NCBI GenBank assembly: GCA_016928255.1
Contig: JAFGLB010000115.1
Span: 1 to 34,646 of the forward strand
DNA length: 34,646 bases
Direction: 5' to 3'
DNA from: Bacteroidota bacterium
Lineage (GTDB): Bacteria > Bacteroidota > Ignavibacteria > UBA10030
Positions 15,385 to 25,812 of this stretch are shown in pieces. A program made the translations under genes and the position numbers. How positions within the stretch are numbered: position 1 is the first letter of the stretch; the number at the start of each line of letters is the position of its first letter. The notes below the pieces were generated by a model, which worked only from the letters and a program-made list of their open reading frames with translations, searched no databases and had not been told where the DNA came from.

Positions 15385-16607
15385 AAATTGATACTGGTGA
15401 CACAACTTGGATTTTAATCTCAACAGCTCTCGTGATGCTAATGACACCGGGTCTTTCGCTGTTTTACGGCGGAATGGTAAGGCAAAAGAACGTTCTAGGA
15501 ACCATTATGCAAAGTTTCGTTGCACTAGGTCTTGTTACTGTTCAATGGGTTATATTGGGCTATTCTCTTTCGTTTGGCCCAGATGTTAATGGAATAATAG
15601 GGAATCTTGACTGGATTTGCTTGAAAAATGTCGGTATGGAACCAAATCCGGATTATGCGGCAACAATACCTCACCAGGCTTTTATGATGTTCCAAATGAT
15701 GTTTGCAATAATAACACCGGCATTAATATCCGGGGCTTTTGCCGAGAGGTTTAAATTCAGCACATACCTGGTATTCGTTACGCTTTGGTCCACTTTAGTT
15801 TACGCACCATTGGTGCACTGGGTTTGGGGAACAGGCGGCTGGCTTCGTTCTTTTGGTGCCCTTGATTTTGCCGGTGGATTGGTTGTTCATATCAGCTCCG
15901 GAGTCTCTGCACTCGCGGCAGCAATTATAATAGGAAAACGCAAAGGTCACGGACATGAGCATATGCCTCCTCATAATTTAACGATGACTCTTCTCGGTGC
16001 TGCACTACTCTGGTTTGGCTGGTACGGATTTAACGGAGGCAGTGCAATAGCGTCGGGCGGTCTTGCTGTATCTGCGTTTATGACTACTCATATTTCAGCT
16101 GCTGCTGCCGTGCTTTCCTGGCTTCTCGTTGAATGGAAGCACCGCGGTAAACCGACTCTCCTTGGTGCTGCTTCAGGTGCAGTTGCAGGTCTGGTAGCAA
16201 TAACTCCAGCTTCAGGTTTTGTCGGCCCGATATCGTCACTTATAATTGGTCTTTGTGCCGGTGTTCTTTGTTATTATGGCGTTACAATTAAAAACTTTTT
16301 CGGATTCGACGATTCGCTGGATGCCGTAGGAGTGCATGGTGTTGGGGGAATATTCGGTGCGATTGCCACAGGTTTATTTGCTTCGAAAGCCATTAACTCT
16401 GCAGGAGCCGATGGATTGTTTTTCGGAAATCCTTCGCTTCTTGCTGTTCAATCACTTAGTGTCCTCGTTGCAGTAATTTATGCTTTTTCTGCAACATGGA
16501 TAATTTTAAAAATCCTTGATCGCTTTATGGGATTGAGAGTTCCGCAGGAAGAAGAAGTAGAAGGCCTTGATTTAAGTCAGCATGGTGAAAGCGGGTATAT
16601 ATTCTGA
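15381..16607 (+). CDS. amt: Ammonium transporter Amt
   Basis: An inner-membrane trimeric ammonium channel, 408 residues, about 11 transmembrane helices. Family signatures are MLMTPGLSLFYGGMVRQKNVL at the N-terminus, ITPALISGAFAERFKFSTYL, PLVHWVWGTGGWL, the periplasmic-facing DFAGGLVVHISSGVSALAAA, LLWFGWYGFNGGSA, and the twin-His region DAVGVHGVGGIFGAIATGLFA. The first pore His lies in VVHISSG and the second in GVHGVGG. The short cytosolic tail (QEEEVEGLDLSQHGESGY) has the typical ending. It overlaps glnK, its likely gate. Confidence 0.96.
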   Translation: MKIDTGDTTWILISTALVMLMTPGLSLFYGGMVRQKNVLGTIMQSFVALGLVTVQWVILGYSLSFGPDVNGIIGNLDWICLKNVGMEPNPDYAATIPHQAFMMFQMMFAIITPALISGAFAERFKFSTYLVFVTLWSTLVYAPLVHWVWGTGGWLRSFGALDFAGGLVVHISSGVSALAAAIIIGKRKGHGHEHMPPHNLTMTLLGAALLWFGWYGFNGGSAIASGGLAVSAFMTTHISAAAAVLSWLLVEWKHRGKPTLLGAASGAVAGLVAITPASGFVGPISSLIIGLCAGVLCYYGVTIKNFFGFDDSLDAVGVHGVGGIFGAIATGLFASKAINSAGADGLFFGNPSLLAVQSLSVLVAVIYAFSATWIILKILDRFMGLRVPQEEEVEGLDLSQHGESGYIF

Positions 16608-16681
16608 AAAATAAATTTGAACATATCAAGCAAATCTTCGAAAAGGAAGGAAATAGAATCCTCGGGCTGCACCATTCCGGT

Positions 16682-19243
16682 GTGGGTGGAATACGTATAG
16701 CCCTCGAGTTATCAAATCGTCAGGACAGATTTCTGCAGTCCACCTATGAACTCGTTGCAAACGGTTCAACAAATCTATCAATCGCTGCTTTGGGCGGATA
16801 TGGAAGAAAAGAATTATGCTTTAACTCAGATATCGATATATTATTCCTCACCGAAAATGAAGGGCATGAGGAACAAACAGAAAATACTATCCAAAAATTT
16901 TTACACAGTCTGATGGACTCCGGACTAAATATTGGACACTGTACCAGGAACATCTCCGATTGCATTAATCTGGATCCTGAAGATATTGAATCACGCATGT
17001 CGCTTTTCGAAAGCCGGTTCATCTGCGGAAACACACAGCTGTTTAATAAGCTGGTATCGGCAATATCAGAAAAAATCAGAAATACAGATAAAAAAACTTT
17101 TATACAGCAGATCTCTGATAAAACATACTTACGTCACGACAAATACGGAAATACGTCCAAATTGCTGGAACCAAACATTAAGAACAGCGCCGGCGGACTT
17201 CGTGATATTCATACGGTATTATGGATTATGCGCGGTACCGGCCTGCTAGGCAGGCTGGATAATCTGGATAAAAATGAGACGGCCGTTCTTCGCCTGTTAA
17301 AATCAGCATCGATAAAAAAACAATTCACTCCATCATTCCTGCGGGAGACCCGGGCCGCTTTTGATTTCCTGCTCCGCATACGCAACGAGATGCATATTCA
17401 ATCCGATATGCTGCATGATACACTGGAGTTCGGTATCCAGCCAAGTATTGCATCCGGATTGTTCTACCGGTCCCATGACAAGAGAAAAAAAGTCGAGTTA
17501 TTCATGCAGGACTACTACAAAACATCGCGCTGCGCTTCAGTGTTGTGCTCGCACGTAATCAGCTCTGCCAGAAGCAAATGGCTGAACGCTGCCGGTGAAA
17601 TTAGAATCCAAAAACCGCACGGCCCGTTTGTCCTGCGGAATAAGCAGATCGATCTGATAAAACGAAGCATTCCGATCTCAAATGAACTGCTGTTACAGGC
17701 ATTATTGCTGAAAAATGAAAGAAATCTTGATTTCTCTTTCAAGTTCGAAGAATCAATACAACACCATCGACATCTTATCAAGCCTCTAAAAAGCAGGAAC
17801 GAGACAGACCTGTTCAGGCTTCTTCTGCATCGTCCGAATGCGGTGGGTAGTTCAATAAGAAAAATGAATGAACTGGGTTTGCTGGCAAAATGGATACCGG
17901 AATGGAAACCCATGGTGTCTTTTTTTCAGCATAACCAGTATCATTTCTATACAGCAGACGAACATACTGTTATAATGCTTACCAACGCCGAGCTGCTGGA
18001 TCAGTCCATTTCTTCATTCGGAAGCGTCTTCAGATCTCTGCCCCGGAGAGATACTCTGTACCTCAGCTGCCTGCTTCACGATATCGGAAAACCCAGCCAT
18101 ATCGGAAAACATGAAATAAAAGGCGTATCTATTGCAAGACAGATACTTCGGCGATTAAATTACATTGACGTGGCGGAAGATGTGCAGTTTCTGGTCAGGC
18201 ATCATCTACTAATGGAACAGGTTGCATTTCGAAGAGATTTAAACGACACGCATACAATAATAGATTTTGCAAAGGTATTCGACCGTGTGGAACTTCTTGA
18301 TTACCTGTACGTTCTTACATATGCCGATCTCTCTGCGGTAAACCGCGGTGTATTAACAGAATGGAAAGAACTACTGCTGCGCGACTTGTATACAAAAACC
18401 AGGGCATTTCTTGTAAAAGAAATGACTGGTAAGCAGATTTCTACCTTAACAGCTCAGCAAACCGAACAAAAAAAGGACGATATTCTGAGAGCGCTTGTAA
18501 ACATATTTCCTTCTGAAGCCGTTGAAAGTCATATGGAGTTATTGTCCGATCCGTCGTACCTTTCGGCTTTTAAACCCGAAGAAATTGCCGCTCATGTGAA
18601 CACAAATCATTTAAGCGAAAAAGTCTCTGCACTTTTTCATCACTACGGCCGTTATTCGGAGATAACTTTTATATCAAAAGATTCGCGTGGAATGCTTTCA
18701 AAACTTTGCGGTGTCTTAACGGCAAATGACGCAAATATACACGACGCTTACGTGTTTACAAGGGGGGACGGGCTTATAATCGATAAATTCCGTGTCTCTG
18801 ATTTTATTTCACATAACGAAATATCTGAAAATGTATGCGATAAAATATCCAATGATATACAGGAAGTAATTGCCGGCCGAATTGATATCGCCCGTTTAAT
18901 CGAACGCCATTGCCGGCGATGGAAGCGCAAGGAAAAACCTCTGAATCTGAACACCAGGTGCAAGGTCGTTTTTAAAAAACATCCGAGATATACGCTTCTG
19001 GATATTTACGCTCCTGATACGCTGGGATTCCTATTCCGGATTACCGATGCAATTTCTCATCTTAAACTGAATATTGCATTCGCAAAAATTGCCACACGCG
19101 TGGACGGGATTGTTGATTCTTTTTATGTCCTGAACAGCAGCGGAAAAAAAATTACAACTCCTGAAAAAAAAGCAATAAAGAAAATAATTATTTCTGCCAT
19201 CAGCAGCGCAACCGCTTCGGAACTGGTTGCAGCTCATAAATAA
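16682..19243 (+). CDS. glnD: Bifunctional uridylyltransferase / uridylyl-removing enzyme GlnD
   Basis: GlnD uridylylates P-II on Tyr51 when glutamine is low and removes UMP when it is high. The nucleotidyltransferase motif is LGGYGRKELCFNSDIDILFL (about 37-56, Gly38/39, Asp50, Asp52). GGLRDIHTVLWI follows near 180. The HD domain is LLHDIGKPSHIGKHEIKG near residue 466, and two C-terminal ACT domains lie at about 655-730 and 768-845, for glutamine sensing. GTG 16682 is used because it is the only standard start codon after the preceding in-frame stop (TGA 16586). However, the frame is open back to 16589, and the N-terminal helix preceding it (RILGLHHSGVGG) looks like family sequence. CTG 16604 (overlapping the amt stop) or ATC 16658 (AAGGAAGG 7 bases upstream) could be the true start. 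Confidence 0.93.
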   Translation: MGGIRIALELSNRQDRFLQSTYELVANGSTNLSIAALGGYGRKELCFNSDIDILFLTENEGHEEQTENTIQKFLHSLMDSGLNIGHCTRNISDCINLDPEDIESRMSLFESRFICGNTQLFNKLVSAISEKIRNTDKKTFIQQISDKTYLRHDKYGNTSKLLEPNIKNSAGGLRDIHTVLWIMRGTGLLGRLDNLDKNETAVLRLLKSASIKKQFTPSFLRETRAAFDFLLRIRNEMHIQSDMLHDTLEFGIQPSIASGLFYRSHDKRKKVELFMQDYYKTSRCASVLCSHVISSARSKWLNAAGEIRIQKPHGPFVLRNKQIDLIKRSIPISNELLLQALLLKNERNLDFSFKFEESIQHHRHLIKPLKSRNETDLFRLLLHRPNAVGSSIRKMNELGLLAKWIPEWKPMVSFFQHNQYHFYTADEHTVIMLTNAELLDQSISSFGSVFRSLPRRDTLYLSCLLHDIGKPSHIGKHEIKGVSIARQILRRLNYIDVAEDVQFLVRHHLLMEQVAFRRDLNDTHTIIDFAKVFDRVELLDYLYVLTYADLSAVNRGVLTEWKELLLRDLYTKTRAFLVKEMTGKQISTLTAQQTEQKKDDILRALVNIFPSEAVESHMELLSDPSYLSAFKPEEIAAHVNTNHLSEKVSALFHHYGRYSEITFISKDSRGMLSKLCGVLTANDANIHDAYVFTRGDGLIIDKFRVSDFISHNEISENVCDKISNDIQEVIAGRIDIARLIERHCRRWKRKEKPLNLNTRCKVVFKKHPRYTLLDIYAPDTLGFLFRITDAISHLKLNIAFAKIATRVDGIVDSFYVLNSSGKKITTPEKKAIKKIIISAISSATASELVAAHK

Positions 19244-19261
19244 TAATCATACGTAATCGGC

Positions 19262-20002
19262 ATGGTTAAAATGAAAAATGAAGTCGTAAAATGGATTAAT
19301 GACCGGGTAAAAACCGCCGGAGCGGAGGGATTGGTTTTAGGATTGAGCGGCGGTATCGATTCAGCTGTCGTTGCCGCTCTATGTAATCTCGCATACCCCG
19401 GTAAAACGCTGGGTTTGATAATGCCCTGCGGCAGCCAGCCTGAAGACGAGAATTATGCAGGAATGGCCGCTGCAACTTTAAAAATAGAAACCGTGAAAGT
19501 CGTTCTGGATGAAGTATTCACAGTTTTTAAAAAGCTGCTGCCGGACAGCAGCGATATCAGGCATTACGGCAATATTAAATCGCGCCTGCGTATGATCAGC
19601 TTATACTATTATGCAGGCATTAATAATTACCTGGTAGCCGGAACAGGAAATAAAACAGAAATATCTCTTGGATATTTTACAAAGTACGGCGACGGCGGCT
19701 GTGATATTCTGCCTTTAGGCGATTTGTATAAATACGAAGTAAAACTTCTTGCTGAAGAGCTGGGCATTCCCCGGGAAATTATCGAAAGAAAGCCTACGGC
19801 AGGCCTTTGGAAAGATCAGACTGACGAAGATGAAATTGGCATACCGTACGACGAAATAGACAGCATCCTTGGTTCACTGCAGGGTAATAATAAATTGAAA
19901 GAAACAGATGCTGCCAGAACTGACAGAATTAAACAGATGATGAGAGTTACCGAACATAAAAGAATTCCAATACCCATATTTAAAAAAACGGAGGATTTGT
20001 GA
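19262..20002 (+). CDS. nadE: NH3-dependent NAD+ synthetase NadE
   Basis: NadE amidates nicotinic acid adenine dinucleotide to NAD+ via an adenylate. The 246 residues cover only the synthetase domain with no glutaminase domain, so free ammonia is the nitrogen source. The PP-loop SGGIDSAV is at about 30-37. NKTEISLGYFTKYGDGGCDI, LPLGDLYKYEV, and KPTAGLWKDQTDEDEIG with PYDEID are all the family signatures. The start at ATG 19262 is uncertain (ATG 19271 is an alternative; neither has a clear ribosome-binding site). Its stop overlaps the start of the next gene (GTGA), so translation is likely coupled. Its position among ammonia-assimilating genes fits its substrate. Confidence 0.95.
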   Translation: MVKMKNEVVKWINDRVKTAGAEGLVLGLSGGIDSAVVAALCNLAYPGKTLGLIMPCGSQPEDENYAGMAAATLKIETVKVVLDEVFTVFKKLLPDSSDIRHYGNIKSRLRMISLYYYAGINNYLVAGTGNKTEISLGYFTKYGDGGCDILPLGDLYKYEVKLLAEELGIPREIIERKPTAGLWKDQTDEDEIGIPYDEIDSILGSLQGNNKLKETDAARTDRIKQMMRVTEHKRIPIPIFKKTEDL

Positions 20003-21237
20003 ATAATGAATCATTTCAGTCTATAGGACTAAGCTTATACAATTTTCAATCCGCTTTGAACCAGAACGGAGAAAGCTTGCAGAGTTATCTCAACGAAAAT
20101 TATTTTCAGAAATGGATGGGAGACAGTTTGTACCACGTTCTTGCTTTACGCACGACCCTGGTTAATTCCATGCATAATTTCCTGACAAATTACGGACTTT
20201 TCAATATCGAGCGGGTATCAATGAGTCCAATTACCGACCCGCTTGCTCATGATGTAGAACATTCTCCTTCTATTTCATACAAAGGGCATTCGTATAAAAC
20301 AACTCATTCAATGATATATTCGAAGTTCCTCGCATGCATGAATCCGAAAATCAAAGGCATATTTGTCGATTCGCCCAATATACGTCTTGAGATTGAAAGT
20401 CCGGTCGGAAAACAAAGAGGAAAATACATAATTGATTTTTCACAGATGGATATAGAAATGAGAAGAAATCGTAATATCCAGATTGACGAATACAAAAAGG
20501 ATACCGGCAAAGTCACAAAGATACTTAAAGAAGATTTCGAAGAGGCGCTTCTTTTTTTTGAAAAATTGCTGATTCATGCTGTTACGGAATTGAACAATAA
20601 AAATGAATCCGATTTAAAAGCACTTGATATTGCAATTGATGTCCCGAAATCTCCTTTTCCCCGATTCAGAAAAGATGACGTATCGAATAAATACGGCATT
20701 AAAGATTACGAAAAGAAAGTCGGCGAAAATGTCGAGTCGCAATTTTTCTGGATAACAGGTCTAATGAGAGAAAATTATGATCTGATTTATCCGTATTTGC
20801 TGGATGACGGCGGCAAAATACCGATATCGAAATTCACTTCTGACATGATATACAACTACGATATCTGTGCAAAATCTATGAGCAGAAAGAGCAAAAAATA
20901 CGGAATGGCATGTGAAATACTTTCGGGAGCCATAAGAGAATGGCTGTACGAACCGATTATCGAACGCTTGATCGATAACAAGGTGCTGCTTTCACGCCCG
21001 AAATATTCAAATGGAAATATTGAAAATATCGACGAGATGGGCGGGTATGGACCGTTTTTGATGGCTGTCAATTCAAAAGATAAGGAAGGAAAATTCACAT
21101 TCCCCGATACTTTCGGCGGCGGGATTGGAATTGAACGGACATTGTACACTTTATGTTTAAACGAAAAAATCAAAAAAATAGATGATGTGACGCTGTTCGG
21201 CAAGAATCCCGATTCACATCCCATATATATGTTTTAA
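19999..21237 (+). CDS. Archaeal-type asparagine synthetase (AsnRS-like, AS-AR family)
   Basis: A 412-residue protein with the catalytic core of a class II (AspRS/AsnRS-type) synthetase but no recognisable N-terminal OB-fold anticodon-binding domain. Motif 2 is at about 121-154 (SPNIRLEIES, with Arg129 and Glu131, then DFSQMDIEM); motif 3 is GGGIGIERTLY (373-383, Arg380). The segment SPITDPLAHD and the GHSYKTTHSMIYSKF block resemble Pyrococcus abyssi AS-AR, which makes asparagine from aspartate, ATP and ammonia. It does not look like E. coli AsnA or AsnB. The start is GTG 19999 with GGAGG at 19990-19994. Neighbours (NadE, GltBD, Amt) fit an ammonia-using enzyme. I am fairly sure of the superfamily, less of the reaction. 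Confidence 0.75.
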   Translation: MNNESFQSIGLSLYNFQSALNQNGESLQSYLNENYFQKWMGDSLYHVLALRTTLVNSMHNFLTNYGLFNIERVSMSPITDPLAHDVEHSPSISYKGHSYKTTHSMIYSKFLACMNPKIKGIFVDSPNIRLEIESPVGKQRGKYIIDFSQMDIEMRRNRNIQIDEYKKDTGKVTKILKEDFEEALLFFEKLLIHAVTELNNKNESDLKALDIAIDVPKSPFPRFRKDDVSNKYGIKDYEKKVGENVESQFFWITGLMRENYDLIYPYLLDDGGKIPISKFTSDMIYNYDICAKSMSRKSKKYGMACEILSGAIREWLYEPIIERLIDNKVLLSRPKYSNGNIENIDEMGGYGPFLMAVNSKDKEGKFTFPDTFGGGIGIERTLYTLCLNEKIKKIDDVTLFGKNPDSHPIYMF

Positions 21238-21260
21238 TTCATCTGAAAGATGCTTAAAAA

Positions 21261-24200
21261 ATGAATAAGCAGTTATTTAAAGATTACCCGCTGTACGATC
21301 CGAAAAATGAACACGATGCCTGCGGAATCGGATTTATAGTAAATATCAACGCTGACCGCACGCATGATATTATTCTAAACGGCATTAGAATTCTCGCAAA
21401 CCTTTCTCATCGGGGCGCGAGCGGTTCAGATCCGAATACCGGCGACGGCGCCGGCATCACAATCCAGATCCCGCATAAATTTTTCGTCCGGGAATGCGAA
21501 AAGATAGGTTTTTCTTTGCCTCAGGAAGGCAATTACGGAGTAGGAATGATGTTCCTGCCGGTCGAACCCCAGGCGCGGTTTCAGTGCGAAGCCGCCGTTG
21601 AAAAAATAGCAGAGGAAGAAGGATTGACCGTAATGGGCTGGCGTGATACTCCGGTTGAAGCCGATGCAATCGGCCGGGTGGCGCGAGTTTCTCAGCCGTA
21701 TATTGAGCAGGTTTTTATCCGTAAAGCAGACGGAATGACACGGGAAGAACTTGACCGAAAATTGTACATAATCAGGAAAAGAGCGGAAACTGAAATTGCA
21801 GCTTCAGATATCAAGGATAAAGGCTACTTTTATATCCCGTCAATGTCGTCCCGAACAATCGTGTATAAGGGATTGTTATTAGCTCCGCAGATAGCGCGGT
21901 TTTATAAAGAACTGTCCGAACCGGATACAGTCAGCGCTTTATGCATGGTTCACCAGCGTTTCTCGACTAATACATTTCCAAGCTGGCAATTGGCGCATCC
22001 ATTCAGGTATCTCTGTCATAACGGGGAAATCAACACGCTGCGCGGCAATGTGAACTGGATGAATGCACGCCAATCTGTTTATAAATCGAAGGCTTTTGAA
22101 AATGACATTGAAAAACTTTTCCCGGTTATTCAGGAGAACGTGAGTGATTCAGCTGCTCTGGACAATGCAGCAGAATTGATAATGCTGAGCGGCCGCAGCC
22201 TGCCTCATGCAATGTCAATGCTTATTCCCGAGGCATGGGACGGCGCAAATGCAATGTCTCCCGAAAAACGCGCATTCTATGAGTATCATGCTACACTGAT
22301 GGAACCGTGGGACGGGCCTGCGGCCGTGGCTTTTACTGACGGGAAAATTATCGGAGCAACTCTCGATCGCAACGGCCTTCGCCCCGCAAGATACGCGATT
22401 ACGAATGACAACGTACTTATCATGGCCTCTGAAACAGGCGTGCTGGAAATAGAACCGGGTAATATTGGATATAAAGGCTGCCTTGAACCGGGGAAAATGC
22501 GTCTGGTGGATCTTGAGGAAAAACGTATAGTTCCGGATGAGGAGATAAAAACACGTCTAGCAAAGCGGCAGCCGTATTCAAAATGGCTTCAGGAAAACCA
22601 GATTCTGCTGGACAAACTTCCCGAACCGCCGCGAAAATTCGGATTCAATCCGGAAGATTTGGTGAAAAGACAGCGCGTTTTCGGTTATTCCGAAGAAGAC
22701 ATACGTATGATAATCACGCCTATGGTGGTGAACAGCGAAGAACCGGTCGGTTCGATGGGTTCCGACGTACCTATTGCCTGTCTGTCCGACAAGCCCCAGC
22801 TGTTGTTTAATTATTTCAAACAGAATTTTGCGCAAGTTACAAATCCGCCAATCGATCCGATCCGTGAACAATCTGTAATGTCACTAACAAGTTATATCGG
22901 AACCGAAGGTAATCTTTTGGATGAAGGGCCGCAGCAATGCCATACCTTGAAAATTCCTTATCCGATACTTACCAACCGTGAACTGGAAAAAATGCGCCGG
23001 GTTTCGCAGGGTGATTTCCTTGCAACAATGCTTTCGATGTTATACCGTGTTAAAGGCGGCGAGAGGGAGCTTGAACGTGCGCTTGAAGGTTTGTGCAGGC
23101 ATGCCTCGCTCGCTATAAAATCAGGGTACTCAATAATAATTCTTTCAGACCGCGGTGTTGACGAAGAATATGCGCCGATTCCAAGTCTGCTGGCGCTTAC
23201 AGCCGTACACAACCATTTAGTCAAAGAGAAAACCCGAACACGGGCAGCTCTGGTTATCGAATCCGGTGAACCTCGCGAAGTAATGCACTATTGCCTGTTG
23301 ATAGGTTTCGGCGCAAGCGCTATAAATCCATACCTGGCCATCGAGACGATAGAAGAACTCGTTAACAAAAAATATTTATCGGAAGGAATGACTTTCGAAA
23401 AGGCATTGAATAATTATTTAAAAGCTGTAAATAAGGGACTTCTAAAGACAATGTCCAAAATGGGCATATCTACTCTGCAGAGTTATCGTGGAGCTCAGGT
23501 TTTCGAAGCAATAGGTTTAAACAAAAAAATTGTTGAAAAATATTTCTCTGGGATTGCGACAAGAATCGGCGGAATAGGCTTGGATGTTCTTGCGGACGAA
23601 GTTAAAATGAAGCACGATTATGCATTTAAAAAAATCACCGGTGCAGATACTGATCTCACTCTTGGCGGCCGTTACCAGTTTCTTGTCAACGGTGAAAAGC
23701 ATATGATCAATCCCGCGTCTATTACAAAGCTTCAGCAAGCCGTAAGGCTTTCAAGTTATGAGAGTTATAAAGAATTTGCCCGGCAGTTAAACGATCAAAG
23801 CAAAAATTTGTATAATTTGCGCGGACTTATGGATTTTAAAAAGGGAACGCGAAGCATAAAGCTCGAAGAAGTCGAACCGGCAAAGGAAATCGTAAAAAGA
23901 TTTGTAACGGGAGCGATGTCGTACGGTTCGATAAGTAAAGAGGCTCACGAAACATTGGCTGTGGCTATGAACCGTGTCGGAGGCAAATCCAATACCGGTG
24001 AAGGTGGCGAAGAAGAGGTGCGTTTCAAACCTGACGCAGATGGAAAGATCCGGCGCAGTGCAATCAAGCAAATTGCATCAGGAAGATTCGGCGTATCGGC
24101 AAATTACCTTGTAAATGCGGATGAAATACAAATTAAAATTGCGCAAGGCGCAAAACCGGGCGAAGGCGGACAGCTGCCGGGACATAAAGTGGATTCAATA

Positions 24201-25811
24201 ATAGCACGGACAAGGCATTCGATTCCTGGGGTGCAGTTAATCTCGCCTCCTCCGCATCACGACATTTATTCAATCGAGGATCTGTCCCAGCTGATTTACG
24301 ATATGAAAAATGTCAATCCGCATGCAAGAATTTCCGTAAAACTTGTCTCGGAAAACGGCGTCGGTACGGTAGCTGCCGGAGTAGCTAAAGCACATGCCGA
24401 TGCCATACTTATCAGCGGAGATTCAGGCGGAACCGGTGCTTCACCGCTGTCTTCCATTATGCATGCCGGCATTCCATGGGAAATAGGACTTGCCGAGACA
24501 CAACAGGTATTGGTTCTTAACGACCTTCGCAGCCGTGTCCGTCTGCAAACAGACGGAAAACTGCAGACAGGGCGCGACGTAGCCATTGCAGCGCTGCTCG
24601 GAGCCGAAGAATTCGGTTTTGCTACAATGCCGTTGATCTCAATGGGATGTATTATGATGCGTAAATGCCACCTTAATACATGCCCTGTTGGAATCGCTAC
24701 CCAAAATCCGGATTTACGCGCAAAATTTCAAGGCACACCGGAAAATGTTATTAACTATTTTTTCTTCGTCGCAGAAGAATTGCGCGAAATTATGGCGCAG
24801 CTCGGATTCAGAACTGTTGATGAAATGATCGGCCGTGTTGACCTGCTTGAAATGAATAAAACATTGGAGCACTGGAAAGCAAAACATGTAGATCTTTCTT
24901 TCATACTTCATAATCCTTCTGCACCCTCCAGATTCAGCAGACGCTTCCAGATTATGCAGGATCATGGATTAAAAGATATACTGGATGATCAATTAATCAG
25001 TCAGTCAAAAGATGCGCTTGAAAAGCAGAAACAGGCGGAAATACATATGCCAATCCGGAATACAAACAGAACAATAGGTGCAATGCTGAGCGGTGAAGTT
25101 GCACGGCGGTACGGATCTGAAGGATTGCCTGACGATACGATAAAAATTTACTTTAACGGTTCTGCAGGACAAAGCTATGGAGCGTTTCTGGCAAAAGGCA
25201 TTACAATGTTTCTTGAAGGCGACGCAAATGATTATGTAGGAAAAGGGCTTTCAGGCGGAAAACTTATCGTTTATCCTCCAAAACAATCGCCAATCGTACC
25301 GGAAGAAAACGTCATTGTCGGAAATGTCGTTCTATACGGAGCAACAAGCGGCGAAGCATACTTTAACGGAAAAGCAGGCGAACGATTTGCAGTGCGCAAT
25401 TCAGGTGCAACGGCGGTTGTAGAATCCGTCGGTGCACATGGATGTGAGTATATGACTAATGGTACCGTAGTCGTACTGGGCTCGACAGGCAAGAATTTTG
25501 CAGCAGGAATGTCCGGCGGAATAGCTTATGTTCTTGACGAAACCGGCGAATTTGCCGGTTCATTATGCAACAGGCTTATGGTCGATATAGACCAGCTTAA
25601 CGATCAAGACAGAGAAAAAGTGAATCAATTGACAGAAAATCATTTTAATTATACTAAAAGTCCCCGTGCTCGTGCAATACTCGACAAATGGGCTCAATTG
25701 TCGCAAAAATTTGTAAAAGTCTTTCCGCATGATTATAAAAGAGTGCTTAATCAATCTAAAAGCATCATGAAAGAAAATATATCAATAGAAGAAATAGAAG
25801 AGGCGGTATAA
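21261..25811 (+). CDS. gltB: Glutamate synthase large subunit GltB
   Basis: GltB converts glutamine and 2-oxoglutarate to two glutamates using electrons from GltD. It has 1516 residues. The N-terminal glutaminase (to about 430) becomes active when the first 20 residues are removed to expose Cys21 (EHDACGIGF). The central domain lies about 440-780. The FMN-binding synthase domain (about 800-1240) has [23 protein letters not shown] and [11 protein letters not shown]. Three cysteines (1130, 1136, 1141 in [17 protein letters not shown]) bind the 3Fe-4S cluster. The C-terminal beta-helix domain (about 1260-1500) starts near [13 protein letters not shown]. gltD starts one base after its stop. The start ATG has only a weak ribosome-binding site. 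Confidence 0.97.
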   Translation: MNKQLFKDYPLYDPKNEHDACGIGFIVNINADRTHDIILNGIRILANLSHRGASGSDPNTGDGAGITIQIPHKFFVRECEKIGFSLPQEGNYGVGMMFLPVEPQARFQCEAAVEKIAEEEGLTVMGWRDTPVEADAIGRVARVSQPYIEQVFIRKADGMTREELDRKLYIIRKRAETEIAASDIKDKGYFYIPSMSSRTIVYKGLLLAPQIARFYKELSEPDTVSALCMVHQRFSTNTFPSWQLAHPFRYLCHNGEINTLRGNVNWMNARQSVYKSKAFENDIEKLFPVIQENVSDSAALDNAAELIMLSGRSLPHAMSMLIPEAWDGANAMSPEKRAFYEYHATLMEPWDGPAAVAFTDGKIIGATLDRNGLRPARYAITNDNVLIMASETGVLEIEPGNIGYKGCLEPGKMRLVDLEEKRIVPDEEIKTRLAKRQPYSKWLQENQILLDKLPEPPRKFGFNPEDLVKRQRVFGYSEEDIRMIITPMVVNSEEPVGSMGSDVPIACLSDKPQLLFNYFKQNFAQVTNPPIDPIREQSVMSLTSYIGTEGNLLDEGPQQCHTLKIPYPILTNRELEKMRRVSQGDFLATMLSMLYRVKGGERELERALEGLCRHASLAIKSGYSIIILSDRGVDEEYAPIPSLLALTAVHNHLVKEKTRTRAALVIESGEPREVMHYCLLIGFGASAINPYLAIETIEELVNKKYLSEGMTFEKALNNYLKAVNKGLLKTMSKMGISTLQSYRGAQVFEAIGLNKKIVEKYFSGIATRIGGIGLDVLADEVKMKHDYAFKKITGADTDLTLGGRYQFLVNGEKHMINPASITKLQQAVRLSSYESYKEFARQLNDQSKNLYNLRGLMDFKKGTRSIKLEEVEPAKEIVKRFVTGAMSYGSISKEAHETLAVAMNRVGGKSNTGEGGEEEVRFKPDADGKIRRSAIKQIASGRFGVSANYLVNADEIQIKIAQGAKPGEGGQLPGHKVDSIIARTRHSIPGVQLISPPPHHDIYSIEDLSQLIYDMKNVNPHARISVKLVSENGVGTVAAGVAKAHADAILISGDSGGTGASPLSSIMHAGIPWEIGLAETQQVLVLNDLRSRVRLQTDGKLQTGRDVAIAALLGAEEFGFATMPLISMGCIMMRKCHLNTCPVGIATQNPDLRAKFQGTPENVINYFFFVAEELREIMAQLGFRTVDEMIGRVDLLEMNKTLEHWKAKHVDLSFILHNPSAPSRFSRRFQIMQDHGLKDILDDQLISQSKDALEKQKQAEIHMPIRNTNRTIGAMLSGEVARRYGSEGLPDDTIKIYFNGSAGQSYGAFLAKGITMFLEGDANDYVGKGLSGGKLIVYPPKQSPIVPEENVIVGNVVLYGATSGEAYFNGKAGERFAVRNSGATAVVESVGAHGCEYMTNGTVVVLGSTGKNFAAGMSGGIAYVLDETGEFAGSLCNRLMVDIDQLNDQDREKVNQLTENHFNYTKSPRARAILDKWAQLSQKFVKVFPHDYKRVLNQSKSIMKENISIEEIEEAV

Positions 25812-25812
25812 A

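Noticed and set aside
19999-21237. A true asparaginyl- or aspartyl-tRNA synthetase
   Set aside because: The class II core is present but an N-terminal OB-fold anticodon-binding domain is not recognisable; the N-terminus runs straight into the catalytic core, and context is nitrogen metabolism.
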